Translations under genes and position numbers: made by a program
Notes under the pieces: generated by a model
Told to the model about the DNA's origin: nothing
Seen by the model: only the letters and a program-made list of their open reading frames with translations
Databases searched by the model: none
Assembly (NCBI RefSeq): GCF_019430885.1
Contig: NZ_JAHYBZ010000005.1
Span: forward strand, 310,001-374,000
Length of the DNA stretch: 64,000 bases
Reading direction: 5' to 3'
Origin: Roseomonas alba
GTDB lineage: Bacteria; Pseudomonadota; Alphaproteobacteria; Acetobacterales; Acetobacteraceae
Shown: piece by piece, positions 55,039-63,398 of the stretch
Layout of the letters: each line of letters begins with the position of its first letter
Position numbering within the stretch: the stretch's first letter is position 1

Positions 55039-55694
55039 CGGCCTTCCTCGCCCTGCTGGGCCGCGAGATCCGCCTCGCCCTGCGCCACCCGGCCGATACG
55101 CTGGCTGCGGTGCTGTTCTTCGTGCTGGTCGCCGCCCTGTTCCCCTTCGGCGTCGGGCCGGCGCCGGAGACCCTCGCGCGCCTCGCCCCCGGCGCGCTCT
55201 TCGCCGCCGCGCTGCTGGCCGCGCTATTGCCGCTCGACCGCCTGTTCGGCGCGGATGCGGAGGACGGGACGCTCGACCAGCTGTTGCTGTCGGGCCTGTC
55301 GCGTTCCGCCATCGCGACGGCCAAGGCGCTCAGCCACTGGATCACCACCGGCCTGCCGCTGCTGGCGGCGACGCCGGTCGCGGCGGCTTTGCTGAATCTG
55401 CCGGTCGAGGCCTGGGGCGCAGCACTCGCCGCGCTGGCGCTGGCGACCGCGCTGCTGTCGCTGCTCGGCACGGTGGGGGCGGCGCTGACCCTCGGCGCGC
55501 GCCGCGGGTCGGTTCTGTTGCCGCTGCTGGTGCTGCCGCTCGCGATCCCCGCTGTGATCTTCGGCGCCGCGGCGATCGAGGCCGCCGCGGCCGGCCTGTC
55601 CCCGTCGCCCTTCCTGATGCTGCTGGCGGCCGGCGTGTCGCTGGCGCTGCCGCTGGCGCCGATCGCGGCGGGGGCGGCGCTCACGGCGGAGTAG
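55035..55694 (+). CDS. ccmB: Heme exporter permease CcmB
   Basis: A 219-residue, about six-helix membrane protein. It starts with GTG 55035 and overlaps the ccmA stop. The N-terminus FLALLGREIRLALRHPADTL is the CcmB cytoplasmic lead-in. Further signatures are LFGADAEDGTLDQLLLSGLS (the CcmB loop) and PLLVLPLAIPAVIFGAAAIE. It forms the membrane part of the CcmAB complex. The rest of the ccm genes are not in the window; a repeat element follows directly. Confidence 0.93.
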   Translation: MTAFLALLGREIRLALRHPADTLAAVLFFVLVAALFPFGVGPAPETLARLAPGALFAAALLAALLPLDRLFGADAEDGTLDQLLLSGLSRSAIATAKALSHWITTGLPLLAATPVAAALLNLPVEAWGAALAALALATALLSLLGTVGAALTLGARRGSVLLPLLVLPLAIPAVIFGAAAIEAAAAGLSPSPFLMLLAAGVSLALPLAPIAAGAALTAE

Positions 55695-55738
55695 CCGTCG
55701 TCTCACGTGATGCGCGGGCATACCTGGCACTGCGGACT

Positions 55739-55962
55739 GGAGAGGGGCGCCGCCCCTCTCCGGACCTCACCCCGTCAAAGGCCGCAAGGCCTTTGGAAAC
55801 CGTCACTTGGCGCCGGATGCAGCGGATCGAAGCGACATCCAATGTCGGACGCCCAGGACGCCCTGACGCGCTGGGGCCGAACCGTCCCGCCCAACGGTCA
55901 GTCAAGGTTTCCAAAGGCCCTGTGGCCTTTGGTGGGGAGGGTTCGGGAGGGGCAAAGCCCAT
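55739..55962. repeat. Dispersed intergenic repeat, full facing pair (copy R3)
   Basis: Left half 55739-55801 (GAGAGGGGCGCCGCCCCTCT, CCGGACCTCACCCCGTCAAA, GGCCGCAAGGCCTTTGG) and inverted right half 55906-55962 (GGTTTCCAAAGGCCCTGTGG, CCTTTGGTGGGGAGGGTTCG, GGAGGGGCAAAGCC). It occupies the ccmB-56301 gap. The remaining 338 bases up to the next gene hold no frame with a start signal. Confidence 0.85.
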
Positions 55963-56300
55963 CCCGCTTCCGCAGTCCAGGAGGAAGAGCGGTCCAATCC
56001 CACGGCTGACGCGGCCCCGCGCGAGCCGAAAACTGGAACCGTGCATCACCTGGTTGGAGAAATCCTTCGACCCACTTCGCGCGCGCCCCTCATCCCCCAG
56101 CACTTTCTTCATCAGCACCGCGAATCGGCGCATGGGCCTCCGCTACCGCTGGTCGCTGGCTTCCGGCCCGCGATGCGGATTAGATGACAGTGAAACGAAT
56201 CGGTGGCCCGGCCTGCTCCGTGCCGGCGCTCCGGATTCCGAACGGACGGCGCCATCACAAGCGGCGCCGTGTCCGAGGTGATCGAAAGGCCACGTCGCCC

Positions 56301-56573
56301 ATGACTGCATTGCCGAATGACCCGCCCGAGGACGTCATCATCACCCTGCGCCCTGTCGCCGGGGGATCAAGCACGATCGAGATCGAGCGTCTGGGGGACG
56401 GGTCCTACCGCGCGACGCACCGCGCCGGGCTCGGAACCCTCGAACTGTGCCGCACCGTCGACCTTGAGCGGCTGTTACGGCAACTGAACGAGGCGCTGAT
56501 CTCCGGTACCCAGTCCGGCTACGTGGCGGCGGTGCGCAATCTCCATGATTCGGCCTTGCCGCGGTCGGCCTGA
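56301..56573 (+). CDS. Small protein of unknown function (90 aa)
   Basis: A 90-residue protein starting at ATG 56301 (MTALPNDPPEDVI). A longer in-frame start at 56184 adds a basic stretch with no signal and is ignored. No signal peptide, cysteines or membrane helices are visible except one Cys in LELCRTVDLERLLRQLN. A beta-rich first half (IITLRPVAGGSSTIEIERLG) is followed by a helical second half (RTVDLERLLRQLNEAL). I do not recognise a family. It converges with gpsA, three bases separating the two stop codons. Confidence 0.55.
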   Translation: MTALPNDPPEDVIITLRPVAGGSSTIEIERLGDGSYRATHRAGLGTLELCRTVDLERLLRQLNEALISGTQSGYVAAVRNLHDSALPRSA

Positions 56574-56576
56574 CGC

Positions 56577-57551
56577 CTATTCGGTCCGCTGTGGCCGTGC
56601 GAGCAGCCGCGCCATCGCTTCCGGCAGGGTGATCCGTTCCGCCAGCAGGTCGGCCACCGCCTCGCAGATCGGCAGTTCCACGCCCACCTGACCGGCCCGC
56701 GCGACCAGGGCCGGGGCGGTCGCCACGCCCTCGGTGACGCCCGCGCGGCCGGCGAGGATGTCGGCCAACGTCTCCCCGCGCCCCAGCGCCAGGCCGAGCG
56801 ACATGTTCCGGCTGCCCGGCCCCGCGCAGGTCAGCATCAGGTCGCCGAGGCCGGTCAGCCCCGCCGCCGTCTCCGCCCGCCCGCCCAGCGCCACCGCGAG
56901 GCGCGAGAGTTCCGCCAGCCCGCGGGTGACGAGCGCGGCCCGGGCATTCTCGCCCAGCCCGGCGCCGATCACCGCTCCGGCCGCGATGGCGATTACGTTC
57001 TTCGCGGCGCCACCGACCTCGGCACCGATCGGGTCCTCCCCGGCATAGAGCCGGAAGGTCGGCGAGGAGAGCAGCGCCAGCCCGATCTCGCGCAGCATTG
57101 GATCGGTCGCCGCGACGACTGCCGCGGCGGGCAGGCCGCGCGCGACCTCATGCGCGAAGTTCGGGCCGGACAGCACGCCGGCGGGCAGGCCCGGGCGCAA
57201 CGCAGCGACGATCTCGAGCGGCAGGCGCAGCGTGGCGGCCTCGACCCCCTTGCAGCAGAGCAGCAGTGGCACGTCGCGATCCGGCAGGCTCGCCACCACG
57301 CGCGTCAGCGCCTGAGCCGGCACGACCATCAACGCCAGTTTCGCGCCGTCCAGGGCCGTCCCAGCATCCGGGGTCACCCGCACGGCGTCGGGGATCGCGA
57401 CGCCAGGCAGGTAGCGCGCATTCTCCCGCGTTGCCGTCAGCGCCGCCGCGAAGGCCGGATCGCGGGCCCACAAAGCCACGGACCGCCCGGCTCGCGCCGC
57501 CTGGATGGCGAGCGCGGTGCCCCAGGCGCCGGCACCGAAGACGGCGATCAT
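56577..57551 (-). CDS. gpsA: Glycerol-3-phosphate dehydrogenase [NAD(P)+]
   Basis: A 324-residue enzyme reducing dihydroxyacetone phosphate to sn-glycerol 3-phosphate for phospholipid synthesis. The NAD(P) motif is IAVFGAGAWGTALA at residues 2-15. The substrate-binding lysine lies in VGGAAKNVIAIAAGAV, and GPNFAHEVARGLPAA and TGLGDLMLTC are conserved. The frame is open further upstream through a repeat, but M at 57551 is the family start. It has a short repeat-filled gap before rlmJ. Confidence 0.95.
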   Translation of the reverse strand: MIAVFGAGAWGTALAIQAARAGRSVALWARDPAFAAALTATRENARYLPGVAIPDAVRVTPDAGTALDGAKLALMVVPAQALTRVVASLPDRDVPLLLCCKGVEAATLRLPLEIVAALRPGLPAGVLSGPNFAHEVARGLPAAAVVAATDPMLREIGLALLSSPTFRLYAGEDPIGAEVGGAAKNVIAIAAGAVIGAGLGENARAALVTRGLAELSRLAVALGGRAETAAGLTGLGDLMLTCAGPGSRNMSLGLALGRGETLADILAGRAGVTEGVATAPALVARAGQVGVELPICEAVADLLAERITLPEAMARLLARPQRTE

Positions 57552-57559
57552 GGCGCACG

Positions 57560-57665
57560 GAGGGGCTTTGCCCCTCCGGACCACCCCGCGACGGGCCCCC
57601 ATTCTCGTTGCGTGCAACGTGAATGGGGCCCCATCGGCCGAGAGGCCTGTGGAAGCCTCAACCTG
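57560..57665. repeat. Dispersed intergenic repeat, diverged copy (R4)
   Basis: The left part GGAGGGGCTTTGCCCCTCCG (57560-57579) matches the repeat family. The middle is replaced by a hairpin GGGCCCCCATTC (57593-57604) / GAATGGGGCCCC (57621-57632) with an inner CGTTGC-GT-GCAACG. The end GGAAGCCTCAACCTGG matches the inner flank of copy R1. It lies directly upstream of gpsA. Confidence 0.6.
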
Positions 57666-57785
57666 GTTGCGGGCAACAGGCTCATCTCATTCCCTCGAAA
57701 CATCTCCGGGGCGCCCATGCGGGCCATGCCACCCGTCCCGACCAAGGCGGCCGGCGCCCGGAGGCTCCGGCCACCGTCTCCGCGG

Positions 57786-58610
57786 TCATTCATCCGTCAC
57801 CCGCGTCACGCCGATTCCCGCACCAGGCTCGGTCTCCAGCGCCGCCAGCAACGCGGCGAGTATGCTCCGCGCCGCCTCCATGAAGCCGAAGGGGGCGTTG
57901 ACCACCAGCAGCCCGCTGCCGTTCAGCCGTCGCGGATCGGTCGGTTCGCGCAGCCAGAGCTCCGCCGCGATCGCGTCCCGCACGCCAACGGCGCGCAGGG
58001 AGTCATGGAAGTCCCGCACGGGCGTGCGATGCTTCACCGGATACCACGCGGCGATGATGCCGGCGCGGAAGCGGCGCTGCACTTCCGTGATGGCGCCGAC
58101 CAGCCGTTCGAACTCCTCCTCCTGCTCGAAGGGCGGGTCCATCAGCACCAGGCCGCGCCGCTCGGGGAAGGGGGTCAGGGCGCGGATTGCCTCATAGGCA
58201 TCCCGGCGATGCACGGCGACCTGGTGGTCGCGGGCGAAGAAGGCGCGGAGCGCGGCGTGGTCCTCGGCATGCAGCTCGCAGCAGGCGAGCCGGTCCTGCG
58301 GCCGCAGCGCGGCGCGGATCAGCGCAGGTGAGCCCGGATACCGCGCCGGGAACCCCTGGGCGGTCAACGCGGCGACAAAGGGCGCGAGCGGCCCCTGGGT
58401 CATGCCCTGAAGGCGCAGTGCGCCGTGCTCGGCCTCGCCGGTCCGTGCGGCCTCCTCGGCCGAGAGGTCATACATGCCGCGCCCGGCATGGGTGTCGAGC
58501 ACGGCGAAGGGCGCATCCTTGCGCCTCAGCGCGTCGAGCAGCAGCAGCAACAGGGCGTGCTTCAGGCAATCCGCATGGTTGCCGGCGTGGAAGGCGTGTC
58601 GGTAGTTCAT
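57786..58610 (-). CDS. rlmJ: 23S rRNA (adenine(2030)-N(6))-methyltransferase
   Basis: A 274-residue SAM-dependent methyltransferase. It begins MNYRHAFHAGNHADCLKHAL, the RlmJ N-terminus. The SAM-binding segment is VLDTHAGRGMYDL (about residues 37-50), and the catalytic N/D-PP-F/Y motif is LVLMDPPFEQEEEFE (about residue 165). It modifies A2030 in helix 72 of 23S rRNA. The frame is open upstream to 58643, but M at 58610 is the family start. It lies between gpsA and tsaD, which are often neighbours in alphaproteobacteria. Confidence 0.95.
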   Translation of the reverse strand: MNYRHAFHAGNHADCLKHALLLLLLDALRRKDAPFAVLDTHAGRGMYDLSAEEAARTGEAEHGALRLQGMTQGPLAPFVAALTAQGFPARYPGSPALIRAALRPQDRLACCELHAEDHAALRAFFARDHQVAVHRRDAYEAIRALTPFPERRGLVLMDPPFEQEEEFERLVGAITEVQRRFRAGIIAAWYPVKHRTPVRDFHDSLRAVGVRDAIAAELWLREPTDPRRLNGSGLLVVNAPFGFMEAARSILAALLAALETEPGAGIGVTRVTDE

Positions 58611-58692
58611 GCGCCACGCGCCCTGTCGGCGCGAATGCGCCAACGCCTCTCCGTGCTTCGGGCGCTCGCACGCAGCACAACACGGGACCCGC

Positions 58693-59739
58693 TCATGCTC
58701 CAGCGAGTTCCGCGAGCGGCCAGCGCGGCCGCGGGCTGTGGTCCAGCGGATCGGTCAGGCCGGCGCGCAGCCGCTCGATCCCGGCCCAGGCGACCATCAC
58801 CGCATTGTCGGTGCAGTAGCGCAGCGGCGGGGCGAGCATCGGCACACCCGCGGCCGCCGCCGCACCGGCCAGCGCCGCCCGCACCGCGCCATTCGCCGCG
58901 ACGCCCCCCGCCACGACCACCGCACTCGCCTGGGGCAGCATGGCCAGCGCGTGCTTCGCCCGGTCCGCCAGCACCGCGGCGACCGAGGCCTGGAAGGCCG
59001 CCGCCACATCCTCCCGCCGCCCGCCCTGGGCCAGCGCCCGCGCGACCGCCGTCTTCAACCCGCTGAAGGAGAAATCGCAGCCCGGCCGTCCCAGCAAGGG
59101 TCTCGGCAGCGGCACCAGCCGGGCATCGCCCTGCGCGGCCAGCCGTTCCAGATGCGGGCCGCCAGGCCAGGGCAGGCCCATCAGCTTGGCGGCCTTGTCG
59201 AAGGCCTCGCCCACTGCATCGTCCAGCGTGGTGCCGAGCCGGCGATAATGCCCCAGCCCTTCCACCGCCACGCATTGGCAATGCCCGCCCGAGACCAGCA
59301 GCAGCAGATAGGGAAATCCGGGCGCGCCTTCCGGCAGCAGGCCGGGCAGCCGCGCCGTCAGGGCATGCGCCTCCAGATGGTTCACCGCGACGAAGGGCAG
59401 GCCCTGCGCGATCGCCACCCCCTTGCCGAAGCAGGCGCCCACGATCAGCCCACCGATCAGCCCAGGGCCGGACGTCGCCGCAACCGCCCCGAGATCCCCC
59501 GCCCTGATGCCTGCGCGCCGCAGTACGGTCTCCGCCAGCCCCGGCAGGGCGGCGAGATGCGCCCGTGCCGCGATCTCCGGCACCACGCCGCCGAAGGCCG
59601 CGTGCTCCTTCTCCTGGCTCAGCACCGCCTCGGCCAGGATGGCGCCATCCGGCGCGAGCACGGCCGCCGCCGTCTCGTCGCAACTGCTCTCCAGCCCCAG
59701 CACGGGGCCGTGGAGCCCAATCCCATCTTTCGCGCCCAT
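58693..59739 (-). CDS. tsaD: tRNA N6-adenosine threonylcarbamoyltransferase
   Basis: A 348-residue Kae1/TsaD protein that transfers threonylcarbamoyl to A37 of ANN-decoding tRNAs. It has the ASKHA fold with LGLESSCDETAAAVL (residues 14-28), GGVVPEIAARAHLAAL, the metal-binding histidines in FVAVNHLEAHALTA, LLLVSGGHCQ and FDKAAKLMGLPWPGGPHLE. Length is normal. It is divergent from hemC with only 23 bases between the two start codons, so their promoters must overlap each other's coding ends. Confidence 0.96.
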   Translation of the reverse strand: MGAKDGIGLHGPVLGLESSCDETAAAVLAPDGAILAEAVLSQEKEHAAFGGVVPEIAARAHLAALPGLAETVLRRAGIRAGDLGAVAATSGPGLIGGLIVGACFGKGVAIAQGLPFVAVNHLEAHALTARLPGLLPEGAPGFPYLLLLVSGGHCQCVAVEGLGHYRRLGTTLDDAVGEAFDKAAKLMGLPWPGGPHLERLAAQGDARLVPLPRPLLGRPGCDFSFSGLKTAVARALAQGGRREDVAAAFQASVAAVLADRAKHALAMLPQASAVVVAGGVAANGAVRAALAGAAAAAGVPMLAPPLRYCTDNAVMVAWAGIERLRAGLTDPLDHSPRPRWPLAELAGA

Positions 59740-59762
59740 GGGCGGGGTTCTATGACGCCGAC

Positions 59763-60752
59763 ATGGCCCTTGCCCACCCCGCCGCCGCGGTGCCCCAGCA
59801 TCGCCGCCCCCTGCCGCTGCGCGTCGGCACGCGCGGCTCGCCGCTCGCCCTTTGGCAGACGCGGTACTTCCTCGACCGTGTGACGCGCTTCTGCCCGGTG
59901 CTGCGCGACGCCAAGGCCTTCGAGGAACACGCCATCACCACCTCTGGCGACAGGATCCAGGACCGCAAGCTCGCCGAGATCGGCGGCAAGGGCCTCTTCG
60001 CCAAGGAAATCCATGAGGCGTTGCTCGACCGCCGCGTGGACTTCGCGGTCCATTCGCTCAAGGACCTGGAAACCGAGATGCCGCCGGGCATCGTCCTCGC
60101 CTGCACCCTGACGCGGGAGGATGCGCGGGACTGCTTGCTGCCGGGCCCCGCCCTGCCGGCTTGCGATCCGGCTGATCCCTTCGCCGCGCTTCCCCAGGGG
60201 GCAGTGATCGGAACGTCGTCCGTCCGCCGCCAGTCGCAACTGCTGTATCGCCGCCCCGACCTCCGGGTCACGACGTTCCGCGGCAATGTCCAGACGCGGC
60301 TGCGCAAGCTCGCCGAAGGCGAGGCGGCCGCGACCCTGCTGGCGCTCGCGGGGCTGCGGCGCATGGAACTCGACCCGCCGGGCAGCGTTGCCATCGACCC
60401 CGAAATCATGGTCCCCGCCGCCGGGCAGGGCATCGTCGGCGTTACCGTGCGGGCGGATGACACCGAGCTGCACGAACTCCTCGCCGCCATCGAGGACCCG
60501 GAGGCCCGCGCCGTCTCCTCCGCCGAGCGCGCGCTGCTGGCCGCGTTGGACGGGTCGTGCCGTACGCCGATCGGCGGGCACGCCCGGCTGCTGCCGAACG
60601 GACGCCTGCGCCTGACCGGGCTGGTGGCGCGGGCCGACGGCTCCTTCCTGCTGAAACGCAGCGAGGAAGGCAGCGCACGGGACGCGGTGCGGATCGGGGC
60701 GGAGCTCGGGCATGCGCTGCGGCGGGACAGCCCGGCGGATCTCTTCGCCTGA
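59763..60752 (+). CDS. hemC: Porphobilinogen deaminase (hydroxymethylbilane synthase)
   Basis: A 329-residue enzyme that assembles four porphobilinogens into hydroxymethylbilane in heme synthesis. The catalytic aspartate is D101 in FAVHSLKDLETEMPPG, and the dipyrromethane cofactor cysteine is C266 in LDGSCRTPIGGHA. RVGTRGSPLALWQTR and TSSVRRQSQL are also family motifs. The frame is open upstream, but M at 59763 is chosen for the 23-bp divergent gap to tsaD. Its last base is the first base of an inverted-repeat element, so insertion happened just at the stop codon. Confidence 0.97.
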   Translation: MALAHPAAAVPQHRRPLPLRVGTRGSPLALWQTRYFLDRVTRFCPVLRDAKAFEEHAITTSGDRIQDRKLAEIGGKGLFAKEIHEALLDRRVDFAVHSLKDLETEMPPGIVLACTLTREDARDCLLPGPALPACDPADPFAALPQGAVIGTSSVRRQSQLLYRRPDLRVTTFRGNVQTRLRKLAEGEAAATLLALAGLRRMELDPPGSVAIDPEIMVPAAGQGIVGVTVRADDTELHELLAAIEDPEARAVSSAERALLAALDGSCRTPIGGHARLLPNGRLRLTGLVARADGSFLLKRSEEGSARDAVRIGAELGHALRRDSPADLFA

Positions 60753-60895
60753 GAGACCGTTTGAGAAGTCCGGCGCCGGCCCGTACCCCCACCCGGCCAC
60801 CCAATTCAGCATACTGTCGTTGGTTAGCCGGGTGGGGGTGCGGGCCGGTGCCGGACATGGACATGCGCCGATCGGCGCATGTCCAAACGGTCTCT
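60752..60895. mobile_element. MITE-like palindromic element after hemC
   Basis: A 144-bp sequence with 12-bp perfect terminal inverted repeats (AGAGACCGTTTG at 60752-60763, complement at 60884-60895). Inside is a 28-bp stem (60770-60797 with 60827-60854) whose only two mismatches are G-T wobbles, and a perfect 26-base palindrome (60859-60884). It contains no gene. Such structure fits a miniature inverted-repeat transposable element; it may also end hemC transcription. Confidence 0.65.
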
Positions 60896-60975
60896 GAGGC
60901 CGCTCCGGGCCTTTCGCAACGGCATTGGGTGGCATCGCCCGATACGCGGGGCGACCAGGGCGCGGAAGGCAATGG

Positions 60976-61198
60976 ACAGGGGCTCGGCCCCGCTCCGGAC
61001 CTCGCCTCGCCAAAGGCCGCAAGGCCTTCGGAAACTGTCCCTTGATGCAGGGCATGGATGATCGGGCGCCCTGATGAATGGCGCGATGGGCACGACACGC
61101 GCGTTGATGCCGGCAGATGCCGGTCCCGCCCAACACCAGGTCGAGGTTTCCAAAGGCCTTTCGGCCTTTGGTGAGGGGTGGGGGAGGGCGGAGCCCTT
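60976..61198. repeat. Dispersed intergenic repeat, full facing pair (copy R5)
   Basis: Left half 60976-61036 (CAGGGGCTCGGCCCCGCTCC, GGACCTCGCCTCGCCAAAGG, CCGCAAGGCCTTCGG) and inverted right half 61144-61198 (AGGTTTCCAAAGGCCTTTCG, GCCTTTGGTGAGGGGTGGGG, GAGGGCGGAGCCC). Together with the preceding MITE-like element it fills the 593-bp hemC-hemD gap, where I see no gene. Confidence 0.8.
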
Positions 61199-61345
61199 CC
61201 CCGCACTGCCGCGCCATGGTCTTCGCACGGAGCCCCTCCAACCGAGTTTCGATCGCCCCATTGAACTTTTGGGATATTGCCGCCTTATCGGCCCGCCAGG
61301 AGGCGGATGCGAAGGCGCCGCAGACGCAGGAACCACATCGGAATC

Positions 61346-62071
61346 ATGCCGCGTTTAACCATTTCGGCGCCCGGCGCGGCCGTCCTGATCACCCGCCCCG
61401 AGCCCGGTGCGGCCGAGACCGCCGCGGCCTGCGCGGCACGCGGCTGGACGCCGGTCCTGGCGCCGTCCCTGCTGCTGCGCTCGTGCCCGCCAGCGACCCT
61501 GCCGCCCGCCCAGGCCCTGTTGCTTCCCTCCCGTGCTGCGGCGCGGGCGCTGCCGGCCTCTGCGTTGCCGGTTCTCGCGGTGGGGGAGGGCACCGCCGCC
61601 GAGGCGCGCGCCCGGGGATTCACCAGGGTCGCGGCCGCCGGTGGCGACGCGGCTGCGCTCGCCGCGGCCGCGGCGGCCGGCTTCGACCCGCAGGCGGGCC
61701 CGCTGCTGCTGGCAGTCGGGCGCGGCTATGGCGCGGAGCTCGCCGCGGCGCTCCGCGGGCGCGGGTTTCGCGTGCTGCGCAGGGTCGTCTATGCCGCGGC
61801 GCCGGCGATCAGCCTGCCGGATGCAGCGCGCGACGCCTTGCGCGCGGGGCGGGTCGCGGCGGCGTTGTTCACCTCGCCGCGCGGCGCGCGGATCACGATC
61901 GCGTTGATCCGCCGTGCGGGCCTGGCCGAGGCCGCCGGCACCATCCGTGCCATCGTCATCAGCCCTCGCATCGCCCAGGTCCTGGCGCCGCTGCCCTGGG
62001 CTTCCGTGGCGATCACCCCGGGGCCGGACCCGGCGTTGCTGCCGGCATGTCTTGGTCCGCCTCCGGTTTGA
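61346..62071 (+). CDS. hemD: Uroporphyrinogen-III synthase
   Basis: A 241-residue, low-identity family member recognised by context and by ITRPEPGAAETAAACAARGW near the N-terminus, ALLLPSRAAARAL in place of the usual TSxNAV segment, and LFTSPRGARITIALI later, corresponding to the second-domain motif. It cyclises hydroxymethylbilane to uroporphyrinogen III. Position between hemC and a mitofilin/hemY pair is the standard alphaproteobacterial order. The start M 61346 is the first reasonable one. Confidence 0.9.
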   Translation: MPRLTISAPGAAVLITRPEPGAAETAAACAARGWTPVLAPSLLLRSCPPATLPPAQALLLPSRAAARALPASALPVLAVGEGTAAEARARGFTRVAAAGGDAAALAAAAAAGFDPQAGPLLLAVGRGYGAELAAALRGRGFRVLRRVVYAAAPAISLPDAARDALRAGRVAAALFTSPRGARITIALIRRAGLAEAAGTIRAIVISPRIAQVLAPLPWASVAITPGPDPALLPACLGPPPV

Positions 62072-62153
62072 TCCGTCGCAGGGGCGCCATCCCGCACAGC
62101 GGTGCTATACACCCCACCCCCGCCGCCCGTGGCGGCGCAGCATGAGGAACGGC

Positions 62154-63386
62154 ATGACCGAGACGCCCCAACCCCCGCTTCGCCGATTCCTGGACCCTGC
62201 CGCCCTGCCATTGGTGGTGGGTGGGCTTGTCCTGGTGCTGGCCGCGGCCTGGCTCTGGGTCACGCCGCGGCCGGCGCCGGCCCCCAATCCCTCGGCCGCG
62301 GCGATCGCCGCCATGGAGGCGCGCGTCTCCGCCCTCGAGGCGCTGCAGGGCCGCATCCGGAACCTCGAGGCCCTGCAGACCCGGATCGCGGCGCTGGAAG
62401 GGCGCCCCGCCCCGGACCTTGCGCCGCTGGAACGCCGGATGGCGGCGCTCGAGGCGCGTCCGGCGCCCGATCTGTCGGCCATCGAACGGCAGATCGCCGC
62501 CATCCCGGCCGCGCCTGACCTTGGCCCGCTGGAAGGCCGGGTGGAAGGGCTGGGCGGGCGCGTCGCGGCCGCCGAGTCCCACGCCGCCCAGGCGCTCGCC
62601 CGCCCCATTCCCGACCCCGCCGGCTTCGCGCCGCGCGCCGCGGTGGAGGGGCTGACCAACCGCGCCGACCGGTTGTCCGAGCGGCTGGACGCCGTCGCCG
62701 CCCGCCAGCAGGCGGCGGATGCCGAGGCCATGCGCCGCACCCAGGAGCTGGCCGGCACCGTCAATGATCGCCTGGCTGCGGCCGAGCGCGCCGAGGCCGA
62801 GCGCATCGCGGCAGCCTCGACCGCGCTGGAGACCCGCTTGCGGGGAACCGAATCGGGGCTCGCGACACGGCTGGCGGCGCTGGAACAGGCCCAGGCGCGG
62901 GTCGCGGCGGTGGAGGCGCGGGCGACCCGCCTGGCCGCCTTCGACGCGCTGCGGCTGCGTCTCGATGCCGGCCAGCCGCTTGGGCCGGCGCTCGCTGCCC
63001 TGCCAAGCGCGCCCGAGGCGCTGACCCGCTTCGCCTCCGTCGCGCCGCCGACCGAATCCGGCCTGCGCCTGTCCTTCGAAGCCGCTGCCCGCGCCGCTCG
63101 CGCGGCGAGCGAGCCCGGCCAGGGGCAGGGCCTGCTGGATGCCGCCACCTCCCGCCTGTCGGGGCTGGTGACGGTGCGCCGGGGGGAGCAGGTGGTCTGG
63201 GGCGACGCTGCCGCCGCCGAGCTCGAGCGCGCCCGCCGCGCCCTGGAAGCCGGGGATCTGGACGCCGCCGTCACACGGTTGGATCGGTTGCCGCCAGCCG
63301 CCAAGGCGGCCATGGCGGATTGGATCGCCCAGGCGCGGGCGCTCGAGGCTGCGCGCGCGGCCCTGACCACCCTCGCGGCCGGCTGA
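62154..63386 (+). CDS. Mitofilin-family inner-membrane protein
   Basis: A 410-residue protein. The start at 62154 has GAGGAA six bases before it; an ATG 12 bases earlier is less good. One N-terminal membrane anchor (LPLVVGGLVLVLAAAWLWV, residues 18-36) is followed by a Pro-rich linker and about 230 residues of coiled-coil heptads with repeats of LERRMAALEARPAPDL type. The C-terminal domain (SFEAAARAARAASEPGQGQG, ARRALEAGDLDAAVTRLDRL) matches the mitofilin/Mic60 C-terminal region. In alphaproteobacteria such proteins help shape the inner membrane and interact with outer-membrane assembly. It is cotranscribed with hemD and hemY. Confidence 0.85.
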   Translation: MTETPQPPLRRFLDPAALPLVVGGLVLVLAAAWLWVTPRPAPAPNPSAAAIAAMEARVSALEALQGRIRNLEALQTRIAALEGRPAPDLAPLERRMAALEARPAPDLSAIERQIAAIPAAPDLGPLEGRVEGLGGRVAAAESHAAQALARPIPDPAGFAPRAAVEGLTNRADRLSERLDAVAARQQAADAEAMRRTQELAGTVNDRLAAAERAEAERIAAASTALETRLRGTESGLATRLAALEQAQARVAAVEARATRLAAFDALRLRLDAGQPLGPALAALPSAPEALTRFASVAPPTESGLRLSFEAAARAARAASEPGQGQGLLDAATSRLSGLVTVRRGEQVVWGDAAAAELERARRALEAGDLDAAVTRLDRLPPAAKAAMADWIAQARALEAARAALTTLAAG

Positions 63387-63398
63387 GGGGCGTCCAGG

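Noticed and set aside
55695-56133. A protein gene in the gap after ccmB
   Set aside because: The only frames run through the repeat halves and carry the same pseudo-motifs as other repeat copies, so they are repeat translations.
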